Below the pieces are notes generated by a model that searched no databases, had not been told where the DNA came from, and saw only the letters and a program-made list of their open reading frames with translations. A stretch of 64,000 nt of DNA, taken from NCBI RefSeq assembly GCF_009757775.1, contig NZ_RHLK01000015.1, positions 47,699-111,698 of the forward strand, in the 5' to 3' direction. A program made the translations under genes and the position numbers. Numbering within the stretch: the first letter of the stretch is position 1; each line of letters begins with the position of its first letter. The DNA is from Paenibacillus lutrae (lineage in GTDB: Bacteria; Bacillota; Bacilli; Paenibacillales; NBRC-103111). Of this stretch, positions 17,921-27,005 are shown piece by piece.

Positions 17921-18664
17921 ATGTTTCATTATGAATTAGGATTCGACAAACAAATCTGGATGCCGTCGCATGACCGTGGTGATAAGATGAATTGGACATA
18001 TGCGCTGACTCAACATATTCTCGTTCCGAGAACCGAATGCAAGCTGATCATCGTCGGAGAAACGGTGGAAGGTCAGCCGTTTTGCCATGAAGATCGTGTT
18101 TTTTTGGAGGAAGCGGACCTCGATGCTTTCTCGGTTTCACTCGAGTTTGAGCTTGTCAATCCTCTAGATCATCTCCAGCGGATCTCTTTTATTGAGTTCT
18201 CGTTCCAGGATCAGGGGATTGTTTATTATTCATTCGTTAGCTTTAAAGAGTTGATAACAGAGAATTCCTCCTGTGTGCTGAAATTGCTTTCCCCGCAGGA
18301 ACTTTATTCTTATCAGAACCGTCGGCACCACCGCAGGCCTCTCCCCTCTTCCACGCCTATTACGTGCAGGGTTGTTGGCGCGCGGCAGCGTTTCTATGAT
18401 GAAACGCCGCTATTTGAAGGTACTATGCTTGAAATTAGCCGCAGTGGAACTTCAATGATAACCGGGCAGCGTCTGGTCCAGTCCCTCATGCTGGAGATTT
18501 CGTTCTCTCTCCCTGATGTTCAGGAGCCCATTACGCTAAGCGGCGAGGTCAGGAGCAGTATTCCGCTTAGCTCCGAGTCTTTTCGCGTGGGCATTGAGTT
18601 CCACGATGTTCCGCCTCAAATTCTGGATCTGATCGATATCTACTGCGAGCAAACATCTTCTTAG
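17921..18664 (+). CDS. PilZ-domain protein, possible cyclic-di-GMP receptor
   Basis: 247 residues. The N-terminal 130 residues look like a YcgR-type beta domain. The C-terminal half starts with the Arg-rich NRRHHRRPLP (about residue 136), matching the RxxxR part of PilZ, followed by LEISRSGTSM (about residue 172), where the usual D/NxSxxG has Glu first. Binding of c-di-GMP is therefore likely but not assured. The start is uncertain: ATG 17921 touches its RBS and ATG 17987 is an alternative. nadK follows within 12 bases, so the two are co-transcribed. Confidence 0.75.
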   Translation: MFHYELGFDKQIWMPSHDRGDKMNWTYALTQHILVPRTECKLIIVGETVEGQPFCHEDRVFLEEADLDAFSVSLEFELVNPLDHLQRISFIEFSFQDQGIVYYSFVSFKELITENSSCVLKLLSPQELYSYQNRRHHRRPLPSSTPITCRVVGARQRFYDETPLFEGTMLEISRSGTSMITGQRLVQSLMLEISFSLPDVQEPITLSGEVRSSIPLSSESFRVGIEFHDVPPQILDLIDIYCEQTSS

Positions 18665-18675
18665 GAGGAACCGTG

Positions 18676-19488
18676 TTGAAATATTTCTTAGTCCAGCGTC
18701 TAGATGATGTGTCCGCCCGCTTGGCCGAGCGCTTTCATGAATTGGCAGCGCAGTACGGCATGCAGGTGGATGATAAAGAGCCTGAGGTTGTCGTATCTAT
18801 TGGCGGTGACGGCACTATGCTGATTGCTTTTCATCAGTTTATCGACAAGCTGGACCGGATTTCTTTTGTCGGGATCCATACCGGTCATTTAGGTTTCTTT
18901 GCCGATTGGAAACCGGATCAGCTTGACTATCTCGTTCAGCTTATGCACAGCCGCGAAATTGATCAGGATCTGCGTATTGTACAATATCCGATCCTGGAAA
19001 TCGAAATCCGGTCCTCAGAAGGAGTCGAGCGGCGTCTGGCTCTCAATGAGTTTACACTCAAAGGGATCGAGAACACCTTAGTGGCACAAGTCGATATTAA
19101 CGATGAAATGTTCGAAATGTTCCGTGGTGACGGAATTTGTGTGTCCACTCCTTCAGGCAGCACCGCATACAATAAAAGTCTTGGCGGAGCAATCGTTCAT
19201 CCGTCTCTGGCCGCTATACAAATAGCGGAGATTGCCTCCATTAACAATCGTGTATACCGGACTCTCGGATCTCCGATGCTGCTGCCTCTGCATCATCATT
19301 GCGATATTTATCCGAAATCCAAACACCCTATCTATCTGGCGTTCGATTATCAGTATGTCGAACGCAATGATGTCGAGGCGATCCGCTGCCGGGTAAGTCC
19401 CGATCTGAAGGTGAAATTCGCCCGCTACCGTCCGTTCCCGTTCTGGAAAAGAGTCAGAGAGGCGTTTATCGGCAACGATTTCCAATAA
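18676..19488 (+). CDS. nadK: NAD kinase
   Basis: 270 residues. Start TTG 18676 sits 7 bases after AGGAGG; GTG 18673 is an alternative with short spacing. The GGDGTML motif (about residue 43) binds ATP and NAD, with HTGHLGFFADW next, the catalytic-region LNEFTLKG, and STPSGSTAYNKSLGGAIVHP (about residue 158). It phosphorylates NAD to NADP. It follows the PilZ gene directly, a pairing that could tie NADP supply to the same transcript as a second-messenger receptor. Confidence 0.95.
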   Translation: MKYFLVQRLDDVSARLAERFHELAAQYGMQVDDKEPEVVVSIGGDGTMLIAFHQFIDKLDRISFVGIHTGHLGFFADWKPDQLDYLVQLMHSREIDQDLRIVQYPILEIEIRSSEGVERRLALNEFTLKGIENTLVAQVDINDEMFEMFRGDGICVSTPSGSTAYNKSLGGAIVHPSLAAIQIAEIASINNRVYRTLGSPMLLPLHHHCDIYPKSKHPIYLAFDYQYVERNDVEAIRCRVSPDLKVKFARYRPFPFWKRVREAFIGNDFQ

Positions 19489-19546
19489 GAAGTCCCGTTA
19501 TGCCTAAGCCTTTTATTTCTATAAGTTATTTCTTACTCCTCAAGCC

Positions 19547-19573
19547 CGTTAATAACGGTCTTATTTTTATTGG
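19547..19573 (+). terminator. Possible weak terminator after nadK
   Basis: Short stem CCGTT/AACGG with a T-rich tail, about 60 bases past the stop. Weak; the rest of the 19489-19748 gap shows no gene. Confidence 0.35.
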
Positions 19574-19748
19574 TCCGCTGACAATTCTTCCGAATAAACG
19601 CTCTGCTTTTACAAATACTAAAGGCGCAGACCTCCTCAGCAGAGAGACCGTTGAAAAGAGACCGTTAAGATTCAAACATGGAATGACAGGGTAATCATCC
19701 CTTGTAACATTATACCAACCTTATACAGGTAATAGGAGGCGTTACGAA

Positions 19749-20105
19749 ATGACTGAAAACAACAGACATATGATCGACAGAGAAGGTAATATGGACCCTA
19801 ATAAAGTCGGAGATGTAATTGACCGGATCGAACCTAGTGAAAAAGATAGAATCCTGAGAAACTTTGACGAATTTAAATCTTATCTCGGCAGCCGTGTTCA
19901 TGTCGGACAAAGTATCGGCCTCGGAGAAGAGCAGCTGGCTGTAACAGCGGAGAAAGTAGCCGGATACTTGGCAGAGCATGAAGAGCCGCGGAACTCCGAA
20001 GAGAACCTGCTTAAAGAGCTTTGGAATGTAGGCCGCCAGGAAGAACGTCATGCCCTTGCGCACATGCTCGTGCGTCTTGCGCTTAAAGCGGATAAAGCCA
20101 ATTAA
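19749..20105 (+). CDS. DUF3243 family protein (YmfJ-like)
   Basis: 118 residues; ATG 19749 with AATAGGAGG upstream. The core of about 85 residues (RNFDEFKSYLGSRVHVGQSI ... GLGEEQLAVTAEKVAGYLAEHEEPRNSEENLLKELW, seen in parts) matches the DUF3243 family of Bacillales, helical proteins of unknown function. The N-terminal 35 residues are an extension. Monocistronic with a strong terminator. Confidence 0.85.
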   Translation: MTENNRHMIDREGNMDPNKVGDVIDRIEPSEKDRILRNFDEFKSYLGSRVHVGQSIGLGEEQLAVTAEKVAGYLAEHEEPRNSEENLLKELWNVGRQEERHALAHMLVRLALKADKAN

Positions 20106-20160
20106 AGGTCATAAATAACCCCAAGGCATTCAGGTATTAACCCCCCTTTATGCAAAGCGG

Positions 20161-20205
20161 AAAAAACCCGCTAATTCATCTTCAAAGATGGATTAGCGGG
20201 TTTTT
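20161..20205. terminator. Strong bidirectional terminator
   Basis: AAAACCCGCTAATTCATCTT pairs with AGATGGATTAGCGGGTTTT around a 3-base loop, with A and T runs at the ends. It serves the DUF3243 gene and the convergent yutD gene. Confidence 0.9.
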
Positions 20206-20246
20206 GATGTGCCGCACAGGCCTGCGCGGATTAATTAACGGATATA

Positions 20247-21065
20247 TCAAGAAGACTGCGGGCCTGCAGGTCCGTTATGCGGTGCTTGTCCCGGATTGGG
20301 CTGAGCCTGAGCCGGCTTATTCGAGCGGCCCTGTCCCGGAGCACCTCCCGGTCCGGCGGAGGAATTGCCTCCGCCCTGACGAGGAGGCTTACCCTCGGAA
20401 GGCGCGCGCTCACCGCGCTGTGAATCTCCACGGTTCTGCTGCTCGCTGCGGGGAGGACGGGGAGAACGGGACCTGCCTGGCTTCTGCGAATTATGCCCGT
20501 CCTGACGGTTCCCCTCCTGCTGACGCTGCTGCCTGCCGCCCTGAGACGAATGCTCCGCCCTGTCGCTCCGGTCCCCGCGCTGCTGCTCGGCCTTGCCTTC
20601 CTGCTTGGCTTCAGGCCTGCCGCCTTCTTGGCGCTCTTGGCGCTCATAGCGCTGCTCGCGTGAAGGCTTCTGCCTGTTGTCTCGCGGCGGCTCCGCTTCC
20701 GGGTCCGTCTTGGAAGCCTGTGGAGATTTGGCGGGCTTAGCCCCGCCTTCTCCCGCTTCCTCTTCAGAGGACTGCTCAGGCGGCTGATGCTTGCCCGGCA
20801 GCTTTTCCAGAATGAAATAAGCACATCCGAAATTACAATATTCATTTAGGTAGTCTTGAAGATATGCAATGGAAGATTCCTTGGCAGCTTTGGAATGAGA
20901 TTCGCGAAAAAACCCTCTCAGCCTCAGCTGGTTATAACCCCAGTCTCCGACAATATAATCGTAACGTTCGAGGACTTCACTGTAGCGGTCCTTGAATACC
21001 TCTTGATTCCATCCGTTGCGGTGTTCCGTCACCAACTCGTAGGCTCTGCCTCCGATGTGAATCAT
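20247..21065 (-). CDS. yutD: YutD family protein with long disordered C-terminal tail
   Basis: 272 residues; ATG after GGGGAGGAATAGGT. Residues 1-95 (IGGRAYELVTEHRNGWNQEV ... DYIVGDWGYNQLRLRGFF ... YCNFGCAYFILEK) form the YutD-like domain (DUF1027), usually the entire protein. Residues of about 96-272 are a low-complexity tail made almost only of Q, R, G, P, E, S, K and N, without hydrophobic residues: basic/Gln-rich first, then Gly/Pro/Asn-rich. It is the second gene after lipA (30-base gap), as in Bacillus where yutD lies close to lipA. Function unknown; the tail could bind RNA or nucleic acid. Confidence 0.88.
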   Translation of the reverse strand: MIHIGGRAYELVTEHRNGWNQEVFKDRYSEVLERYDYIVGDWGYNQLRLRGFFRESHSKAAKESSIAYLQDYLNEYCNFGCAYFILEKLPGKHQPPEQSSEEEAGEGGAKPAKSPQASKTDPEAEPPRDNRQKPSREQRYERQERQEGGRPEAKQEGKAEQQRGDRSDRAEHSSQGGRQQRQQEGNRQDGHNSQKPGRSRSPRPPRSEQQNRGDSQRGERAPSEGKPPRQGGGNSSAGPGGAPGQGRSNKPAQAQPNPGQAPHNGPAGPQSS

Positions 21066-21095
21066 ACCTATTCCTCCCCTATGTACCGGTATCGG

Positions 21096-21980
21096 TCATG
21101 GAGCGGACGTCTGCGAGGCAGATCGGACCTGCTCATGCGCATGGTACGAGCTGCGGACGAGCGGGCCGGATTCAACATGTCGGAATCCCCGCTTCATTCC
21201 TTCTTCCTTCAACAGAGCGAACTGCTCCGGTGTATAGTACATCTCTACAGCCAAATGTTTTGGAGTCGGCTGCAAATATTGTCCGATTGTCATAATATCG
21301 CAATTGTGCGCGCGAAGATCATCCATCGTGCGTAAGATCTCGTCCCAAGTCTCTCCTACACCGATCATAATACTCGACTTAGTCGGAATATCCGGATTCA
21401 TTTTCTTTGCACGTGCCAGCAGTTCCAGGGATCGGCTGTATTTAGCCTTGGCACGAACATGGTCCGACATCCGTTCTACGGTTTCGATATTGTGATTCAG
21501 GATGTCCGGCTTGGCGTCCATGACGATCCGAAGCGAATCTTCTTCTCCCATAAAGTCAGGGATGAGCACCTCTACGCTACACAGCGGCATTTTACCGCGG
21601 ACGGCTTTGATTGTCTCGGCAAAAATCGTAGCGCCGCCGTCCTTCAAATCATCCCTGGCGACAGAGGTGACAACGCAGTGCTGGAGGCCCATTTGTGCGG
21701 CGGCGTCTGCGACGCGTTCCGGCTCTTGAAGATCCAGTTCCGTCGGAAGGCCTGTCTTAACGGCACAGAAACGGCAAGCCCTTGTACAAATATCGCCCAG
21801 AATCATGAAAGTGGCGGTACGGTTCGCCCAACATTCATGAATATTCGGGCATTTGGCCTCTTCACATACGGTATGAAGTGTCTTAGATCGCATCATATTC
21901 TTGATATCTTTAAAATTATCATCCGTATTCAATTTTATTTTCAGCCATTCCGGCTTACGCTGCTGCTGTTTCGTTGCCAT
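21096..21980 (-). CDS. lipA: Lipoyl synthase
   Basis: 294 residues; ATG 21980 follows GAAGGTGGAG by six bases. Two iron-sulfur sites are visible: [12 protein letters not shown] (auxiliary cluster, about residue 40) and CTRACRFC (radical-SAM CxxxCxxC, about residue 66). The C-terminal RSSYHA Ser ligand to the auxiliary cluster is also present. It inserts two sulfurs into octanoyl groups on lipoyl domains of 2-oxoacid dehydrogenases and the glycine cleavage H protein. Divergent from lytH and co-directional with yutD. Confidence 0.97.
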   Translation of the reverse strand: MATKQQQRKPEWLKIKLNTDDNFKDIKNMMRSKTLHTVCEEAKCPNIHECWANRTATFMILGDICTRACRFCAVKTGLPTELDLQEPERVADAAAQMGLQHCVVTSVARDDLKDGGATIFAETIKAVRGKMPLCSVEVLIPDFMGEEDSLRIVMDAKPDILNHNIETVERMSDHVRAKAKYSRSLELLARAKKMNPDIPTKSSIMIGVGETWDEILRTMDDLRAHNCDIMTIGQYLQPTPKHLAVEMYYTPEQFALLKEEGMKRGFRHVESGPLVRSSYHAHEQVRSASQTSAP

Positions 21981-22250
21981 CTCATGCTCCACCTTCTATT
22001 CGCTCGCGCCGCTTGCGGCCTGCGGTTTCTTTAGACGGTCCAATTCAGGCTCCGGGCGCGCATTATATTCCAGCATCAACCGGAGGCCCGGTATCGAAGC
22101 CGAGCTTTTTTTATTATAGCACGAATGCCAAAACAATCCACGCCGCTTTTCAATCCTTGCAGGTGGCAGGACTTCTCTGCTGCCGCCCGGATAAAAAACC
22201 GCCCTATCTGCGCATCCTATGTTCATTATCCCCAAAAAGAGGGTGGTTGG

Positions 22251-23291
22251 ATGAAACAAGCAATACGGCGCAATCACCGCTGGCTGGCAGGCTGTATGGT
22301 GCTTTGTCTGCTTGCCCTGCCGAACACGTCCGCTGCGGCCGGCGAGTCCAAAGTACCTGCAGTTGATCCGACGCGCACAGCCGATGCCGTACGTAAAGAT
22401 CTGATGCAGAAAGTCGGGGAGATCACAGGCATCCCCTGGACGCTGCTCGCGGCAGTGGACCGGTATGAACACACGCTCAACAAGAGCGCGAAGAAAACCG
22501 CTCCCCCCAACAGGCTGATCGGGATAGATTTCACCGAATTAACCTGGGTGGGGATGATGAATCCGGATCATGAAGATACGGATCCCGGCAGTATCGCATT
22601 CTTCGGAGGAGTAGGCAAGGATGGTTCAGGTGACGGTCTGGCCGACCGTTCTAACGACCTCGACCGACTGGCATCCATGGCCACCCTGATGCTACGCAAA
22701 GGCAGGACTCCCGAGGACATACGCATTTCCCTGTGGGATTACTACAATAACACGCGAAGTGTCCAGCGCATTGATCAATTCTCAGCTATCTATGAGAAAT
22801 TCGGCACTCTCAGCCTCCATCAGCATGCTTTTCCCCTTCCGCTTAAAGCTCAGTACTCTTACCGGAGCACGTGGGGGGCCAGCAGAGGGTGGGGAGGCTT
22901 TCGCATTCATGAGGGAACCGATCTGTTCGCCGGATATGGCGTACCCGTCCGCAGCACGGCTTACGGATATATTGAGGTAAAAGGCTGGAACCCTTACGGA
23001 GGATGGAGAATCGGTATCCGGGACCTGGATAATGTCTATCATTACTACGCCCATCTGTCCGGCTTTGATAAAAAGCTTCAGGAAGGGGATGTCGTGCAGC
23101 CCGGCCAAGTTATCGGCTGGGTCGGCAGTTCCGGCTACGGAAAGCCCGGCACATCCGGTAAATTCCCCCCTCACCTTCATTTCGGCATGTATAAAGACAG
23201 AGGCTTGACTGACTGGCCTTTCGACCCTTATCCGTCCTTAAAAAGATATGAAAACGAGGACCGTAAAAAGCAGAAGTCTACCCGCAAATAA
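22251..23291 (+). CDS. lytH: M23 peptidase LytH-like (sporulation L-Ala-D-Glu endopeptidase)
   Basis: 346 residues; ATG 22251 after AGAGGGTGG. Signal peptide at residues 1-29 (WLAGCMVLCLLALPNTSAAA). An N-terminal unique domain of about 170 residues precedes a LytM/M23 domain with zinc ligands in IHEGTDLFA (H and D), HYYAHLS and HLHFG. In B. subtilis LytH trims side chains to single L-Ala in spore cortex peptidoglycan. Its place next to lipA and yunB parallels the B. subtilis yut-yun region, which supports the name. Terminator follows. Confidence 0.88.
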   Translation: MKQAIRRNHRWLAGCMVLCLLALPNTSAAAGESKVPAVDPTRTADAVRKDLMQKVGEITGIPWTLLAAVDRYEHTLNKSAKKTAPPNRLIGIDFTELTWVGMMNPDHEDTDPGSIAFFGGVGKDGSGDGLADRSNDLDRLASMATLMLRKGRTPEDIRISLWDYYNNTRSVQRIDQFSAIYEKFGTLSLHQHAFPLPLKAQYSYRSTWGASRGWGGFRIHEGTDLFAGYGVPVRSTAYGYIEVKGWNPYGGWRIGIRDLDNVYHYYAHLSGFDKKLQEGDVVQPGQVIGWVGSSGYGKPGTSGKFPPHLHFGMYKDRGLTDWPFDPYPSLKRYENEDRKKQKSTRK

Positions 23292-23379
23292 TGCACAAGA
23301 ATAGTGATCACCGATAAACGCATTGCGGCATACAATATCTGCTTCCGCTAAAAGACTACAGCGCCTGCGTCGCGATCGA

Positions 23380-23416
23380 AAGGACCGCCTCCGTTAAAAA
23401 CGGAGGCGGTCCTTGT
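23380..23416 (+). terminator. Terminator downstream of lytH
   Basis: AAGGACCGCCTCCGT pairs with ACGGAGGCGGTCCTT; short T-rich tail. About 90 bases after the stop. Confidence 0.8.
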
Positions 23417-23419
23417 CGG

Positions 23420-23622
23420 CTCGTTCTAAGTGCATTGCGGGCCTCACAAGTGCAGCGCAGCCGGCCAGAATTCTGAGAATCTGCATTCTGAGAATCTGCC
23501 TGTGCACGAGACGTTATCTACTCCTACCGATAGCGCCAACGCCAGGCTGGAATGCAGTGAGCCATTAGGTAGCTACCTTGCTGAAAAACCCTCACTAAAA
23601 CCAAAAGCTGACACCGCGCAGC
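23420..23622. other. Intergenic stretch with a 15-bp tandem duplication
   Basis: No gene seen. ATTCTGAGAATCTGC occurs twice in tandem (23470-23484 and 23485-23499), a recent slip duplication. Confidence 0.6.
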
Positions 23623-24438
23623 CTACTCCTTGGTCCCGTCCGGTTGGGTGTCCTCCGTCTTCGTTGCCCCCTCTGAACCGTTCTCCGGGCGGGTGGTCCC
23701 GGTGCTTCCCGGCGCGGCCGGCTGCTTCATATTCGGCAGTGAAATATTCGGAGGCACCGCATCCTTGTTGGCTCCTACGGGATTGCCTTTGTTATCGAAG
23801 TAATACATGGGCACGTCGCCCACCACAAGTGAGTATGAAATCGGAATTTCCGTTTCGACAATCTCCGGCTCGGAATCAAACGGAATAATGACCGACACTT
23901 CTGCCACAATACGTATATAGACTTCAACTAAGATCATATTGATTCCCGCATTCTCATGCCGTGTGCTCAGATCTACCTTAACCGCCCCGGCAGGTGTCAG
24001 CCGGATCGGAATTTTTGGCCCGAACGATGCCAGAATAGCGCTTCCCATCGCCTGCCCCAGCGGAATGTGCTCAGGCAGCTCTTTCAGATTGTCCAACTGG
24101 TGCTGTACAGCGCTGCGCGTCTCGGATGTAATCCGCATATGCTCGGAATAATTGAGCAGGAATCCCGTCACTTTACCGCCGCTGTCGGTTTTCCAATCAA
24201 TCAGCTTCTCGAAATTCGTTCCTTTGGAAACCCGGTCCGAGATTGCTTCATTGATGGATTCCGTTGCCATCTGCTTCACCCGGACTTTGGCCAGGTTCAT
24301 AAGAGGCGGCTTCAGATTCCGTTCGATCATAATCATCGACTGCAGCGAGATCAGCATGAAAATGAGCAGCGCGATGAACAGCCTTTTTTTCCAGCCTTGC
24401 TTGCCGGTAGGTTTGCTCCTCCATCTTCGCCGGATCAT
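23623..24438 (-). CDS. yunB: Sporulation protein YunB
   Basis: 271 residues; ATG 24438 after GGGGGAGGAACGGGG, preferred over the longer ORF start at 24564. One N-terminal membrane anchor (LFIALLIFMLISLQSMIMI, about residues 19-38), then the conserved NEAISDRVSKGTNFEKLIDW block and PLGQAMGSAILASFGPKIPI, typical of YunB. The C-terminal 45 residues are Pro/Thr/Glu-rich and probably disordered. YunB is a sigma-E-dependent mother-cell protein required for full sporulation. Convergent with lytH. Confidence 0.92.
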   Translation of the reverse strand: MIRRRWRSKPTGKQGWKKRLFIALLIFMLISLQSMIMIERNLKPPLMNLAKVRVKQMATESINEAISDRVSKGTNFEKLIDWKTDSGGKVTGFLLNYSEHMRITSETRSAVQHQLDNLKELPEHIPLGQAMGSAILASFGPKIPIRLTPAGAVKVDLSTRHENAGINMILVEVYIRIVAEVSVIIPFDSEPEIVETEIPISYSLVVGDVPMYYFDNKGNPVGANKDAVPPNISLPNMKQPAAPGSTGTTRPENGSEGATKTEDTQPDGTKE

Positions 24439-24628
24439 CCCCGTTCCTCCCCCGTCCTGCGGCATTATTATTACCGTATGCAGGCCCGGCCCGAAAAAGA
24501 AGACAAACCGCTGCCGGAAGAACGAAGCTGCTGTCCTTAAAGAAGCCGGACAGGGTGCTTCCATTGTTCGAAAGGAAACGGATGTGTTACAATCACATCA
24601 AACCAGGTACGGTAAATTGGAGGCAGCT

Positions 24629-25129
24629 ATGCTAAGCTTTGATCAAAAAATCGCGATTCTTGAATCTTTTCCCGAACTGCAGCGGAAGAACGTGTCCCTC
24701 GGGCGTGTAAATTTTCACTACGAAGAAAGTGCCCATGATAAAAAAACCGTCGCCTATCATATTCACCCAAACGGCAACGGTTATATCTATGCCGCGCTTA
24801 TCCCCGATTGTCCGGCCGACGATAAAGGCATGGTCAATATCCGGGACTATTCAGAAGAGCAGCTGCGCTCGCTCGTAGAGCAGTCCATTCGTTCTTTGTC
24901 CGGCAATTCCGCGGCAGCGCCTATAGAATCCGGGACAGCCCCGTCTGCTGCGGCTAATGAGCCTAAGAACGAACAGTTATGGCAGGGCCCAGACAATCAG
25001 ACCCTCACCCTTCGCATGGAAGATGACTTATGGTTCGTGTATGCCGGACTAAATCTCGATTCGGTATTCGAATCTTTGGAGGAAGCCGAGGAATACTTGA
25101 ACGAAGAAGGATTCGCTCCCGCCCTGTAA
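24629..25129 (+). CDS. Hypothetical two-part protein, 166 aa
   Basis: ATG 24629 with TTGGAGG before it. Residues 1-92 start with LSFDQKIAILESFPELQRKN and contain HYEESAHDKKTVAYHIHPNGNGYIYAALI. A Ser/Ala/Pro linker (about 93-115) leads to a second domain with ALRMEDDLWFVYAGLN-like sequence and a Glu-rich helix (ESLEEAEEYLNEEG). No signal peptide or membrane span. Divergent from yunB. I do not recognise it. Confidence 0.75.
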   Translation: MLSFDQKIAILESFPELQRKNVSLGRVNFHYEESAHDKKTVAYHIHPNGNGYIYAALIPDCPADDKGMVNIRDYSEEQLRSLVEQSIRSLSGNSAAAPIESGTAPSAAANEPKNEQLWQGPDNQTLTLRMEDDLWFVYAGLNLDSVFESLEEAEEYLNEEGFAPAL

Positions 25130-25184
25130 GGCTGCGCGCCGGTCCTTGGCAAGTATGGGTACACCATCCTTCCTATAATTAAAA

Positions 25185-25336
25185 AGGGGCTGTCTCAAAA
25201 GGGTAAACTGAGTGAGACAATTCCATAATATGTGCAAAAGAACCTTCAAAACCACTATTAAAGTGGATCTGAAGGTTCTTTTTTAACCGAATATCAAGTG
25301 AAAAGCGGGGACTTAATGACTTTGGGAACAGCCCCT
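25185..25336. mobile_element. MITE-like element, 152 bp
   Basis: Terminal inverted repeats AGGGGCTGTCTCAAAAG and the complement of CTTTGGGAACAGCCCCT (14 of 17 match). They enclose a non-coding interior with a large hairpin (AAGAACCTTCA / TGAAGGTTCTT, 25238-25280) that is also terminator-like. The GGGGCTGTCTCAAAA end is reminiscent of termini of DDE insertion sequences in Bacillota. No clear target duplication is visible. No transposase, so it would be non-autonomous. It sits after the 24629 gene and may act as its terminator. Confidence 0.6.
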
Positions 25337-25396
25337 CTTCGTTATCCCCGATTCCCTAGAGCCTTCAGACTTCTCTTAGAGGAATGATTTCGGCTC

Positions 25397-26788
25397 TCAG
25401 ATCTCCAGGCCATTCTCCATAGCATTTCTAATAAACTGGATCGCTTCCGCACGCGTCAGCGTATCCTGGCCGGCATAACCTTCTACAGTCGCGCCATTCT
25501 TGCCTTCGGAATAGCCCATGTCCAGCAAGTACTGGACCGCTCGATCACCAAGCACATCTGCTCCGTCCGCTTTGGCCATAATCTCAGCGACCGATTGGCG
25601 GGTAACGAATCGGCTTTTGGCATCCGTGCTCGTACCGCCAAGCACCGGATAGTTGCGGTCTGCAGCAAACTCATAGTAGGCATCCGACCAGCGGACAGCC
25701 TGGTCTCCAAGCTCGTCTTCTACGCCAAAAGCAGCCAGGAACATCTTCAGGAACTCTTCTTCCGATACGTTGCTGTCCGGCCGGAAAGTTCCATCCGGAT
25801 AGCCGGAGGATATTTCCCAGTCTTTGGCCCATGCAATCGCATTTTCCGCCCAGTGTCCGCTTACATCAGTGAAAGCAGGCGCTGCGTGATCAGTGGAAGG
25901 ATCAACTGGAGCCAGCTCTTCTAGACGGGTTTTGCCGGTTCCGTCCCGTTTGATTTTGGTGTAGAAGAAATTATATAATTCCGGGTCCATGTCGTAATAG
26001 TAAATCCATTCCCCATCGACGGATTCGAGGAAAGATTCCTCATCCGAAATTTTGATTTTGCCGGAGCCATCCAACCGGATGACATAAGAGGCATTATTTC
26101 CGCTCTCTTGATCTTGCGATCCCGTGTATAGTAGAAGATCATCTTCGATTTGAAGGGTGCCGTACAGGATATTGCTGTATTCATCGGCCAGCCGGGTCTT
26201 GCCGGTTCCGTCTATTTTCACCCGGTAGAGGTGTTCATCGGCTGCGTTGATGTAATAAATCCATCCATCCTTATTTACCAGCAGAACAGCGCTGTCCTCT
26301 GTAAAAGGGGATACCTCCGTGCCATCCGTTTTCATTCTCATCAGCTTGTTTCCTTCATGCTTATCGGTTGCTTCATAGGCACTGTAGACGATCCAATCGC
26401 CCTCGACAGCCATGGTGTTGATTTCCTCTTGGGAAATCTGCTCCTTGCCGGTTCCGTCCTGTTTGATTCTCATCATATAGCTGGGCACCATACCTTCTCC
26501 GCCTATGTAATCATGCGAAGCCATAACGGTATAATACACCCAGTCACCCGCCACATAGATGTCCCCTGTTGTCCACTCGCCGGTAAGTTTAACGACTTCT
26601 CCCGTTGCTTCATTCTCTTTGTAAATGCCGCTTTCGGAATCCCCTTCGTCAGCATAGCCGTTCAGGTTGTAATACTCCCAACCGCTGGAGCTGATAATGG
26701 AAGCCTGAGCCTCCTGTGCCGGCAAGGCTGCTGTTGCGATCGTAACTGCCAGAGCGGCAGGCAGGATCATTTTCATCCATTTTTTCAT
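25397..26788 (-). CDS. Surface protein with DUF5050-type repeats and S-layer homology domain
   Basis: 463 residues; ATG after AAGGGGAATGCGAAC. Signal peptide 1-29 (MILPAALAVTIATAALPAQEAQA). Residues of about 35-290 are repeated units with YYINAADEHLYRVKIDGTG-like cores, a beta-propeller pattern of DUF5050. The C-terminus has an SLH domain (FTDVSGHWAENAIAWAKDW ... SGYPDGTFRPDSNVS) plus two weaker SLH-like repeats. SLH domains bind pyruvylated wall polymer, so the protein is displayed on the cell surface. It lacks any catalytic motif. Confidence 0.88.
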   Translation of the reverse strand: MKKWMKMILPAALAVTIATAALPAQEAQASIISSSGWEYYNLNGYADEGDSESGIYKENEATGEVVKLTGEWTTGDIYVAGDWVYYTVMASHDYIGGEGMVPSYMMRIKQDGTGKEQISQEEINTMAVEGDWIVYSAYEATDKHEGNKLMRMKTDGTEVSPFTEDSAVLLVNKDGWIYYINAADEHLYRVKIDGTGKTRLADEYSNILYGTLQIEDDLLLYTGSQDQESGNNASYVIRLDGSGKIKISDEESFLESVDGEWIYYYDMDPELYNFFYTKIKRDGTGKTRLEELAPVDPSTDHAAPAFTDVSGHWAENAIAWAKDWEISSGYPDGTFRPDSNVSEEEFLKMFLAAFGVEDELGDQAVRWSDAYYEFAADRNYPVLGGTSTDAKSRFVTRQSVAEIMAKADGADVLGDRAVQYLLDMGYSEGKNGATVEGYAGQDTLTRAEAIQFIRNAMENGLEI

Positions 26789-26965
26789 GTTCGCATTCCC
26801 CTTGTTTGTTGTAGGTGACAGGCATGTGTGCCTACTTGCATTGTACTTGTTTTTAGCTTTTTTTGGGATAAAAAAGTAAAAATCAGCAGCTGTATGGGTC
26901 AGGAGGTTCTATTGCCCGAATAGATGTTTAGAGGTGCAAAGGTGCAACTAACGACTTTATTGCAA

Positions 26966-26993
26966 ATAAAAAGAGCCTGCTCCGGCAAGCTCT
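26966..26993 (-). terminator. Terminator of the MalEFG-type operon
   Basis: GAGCCTGC / GCAAGCTC stem (one wobble pair) with a 4-base loop, followed by TTTTTATTT on the minus strand, just after the last permease gene. Confidence 0.75.
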
Positions 26994-27005
26994 CTTATCC
27001 TATAG

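Noticed and set aside
20150..20740. Long + strand ORF opposite yutD
   Set aside because: It is the antisense of the low-complexity tail; biased composition keeps several frames open. No RBS.
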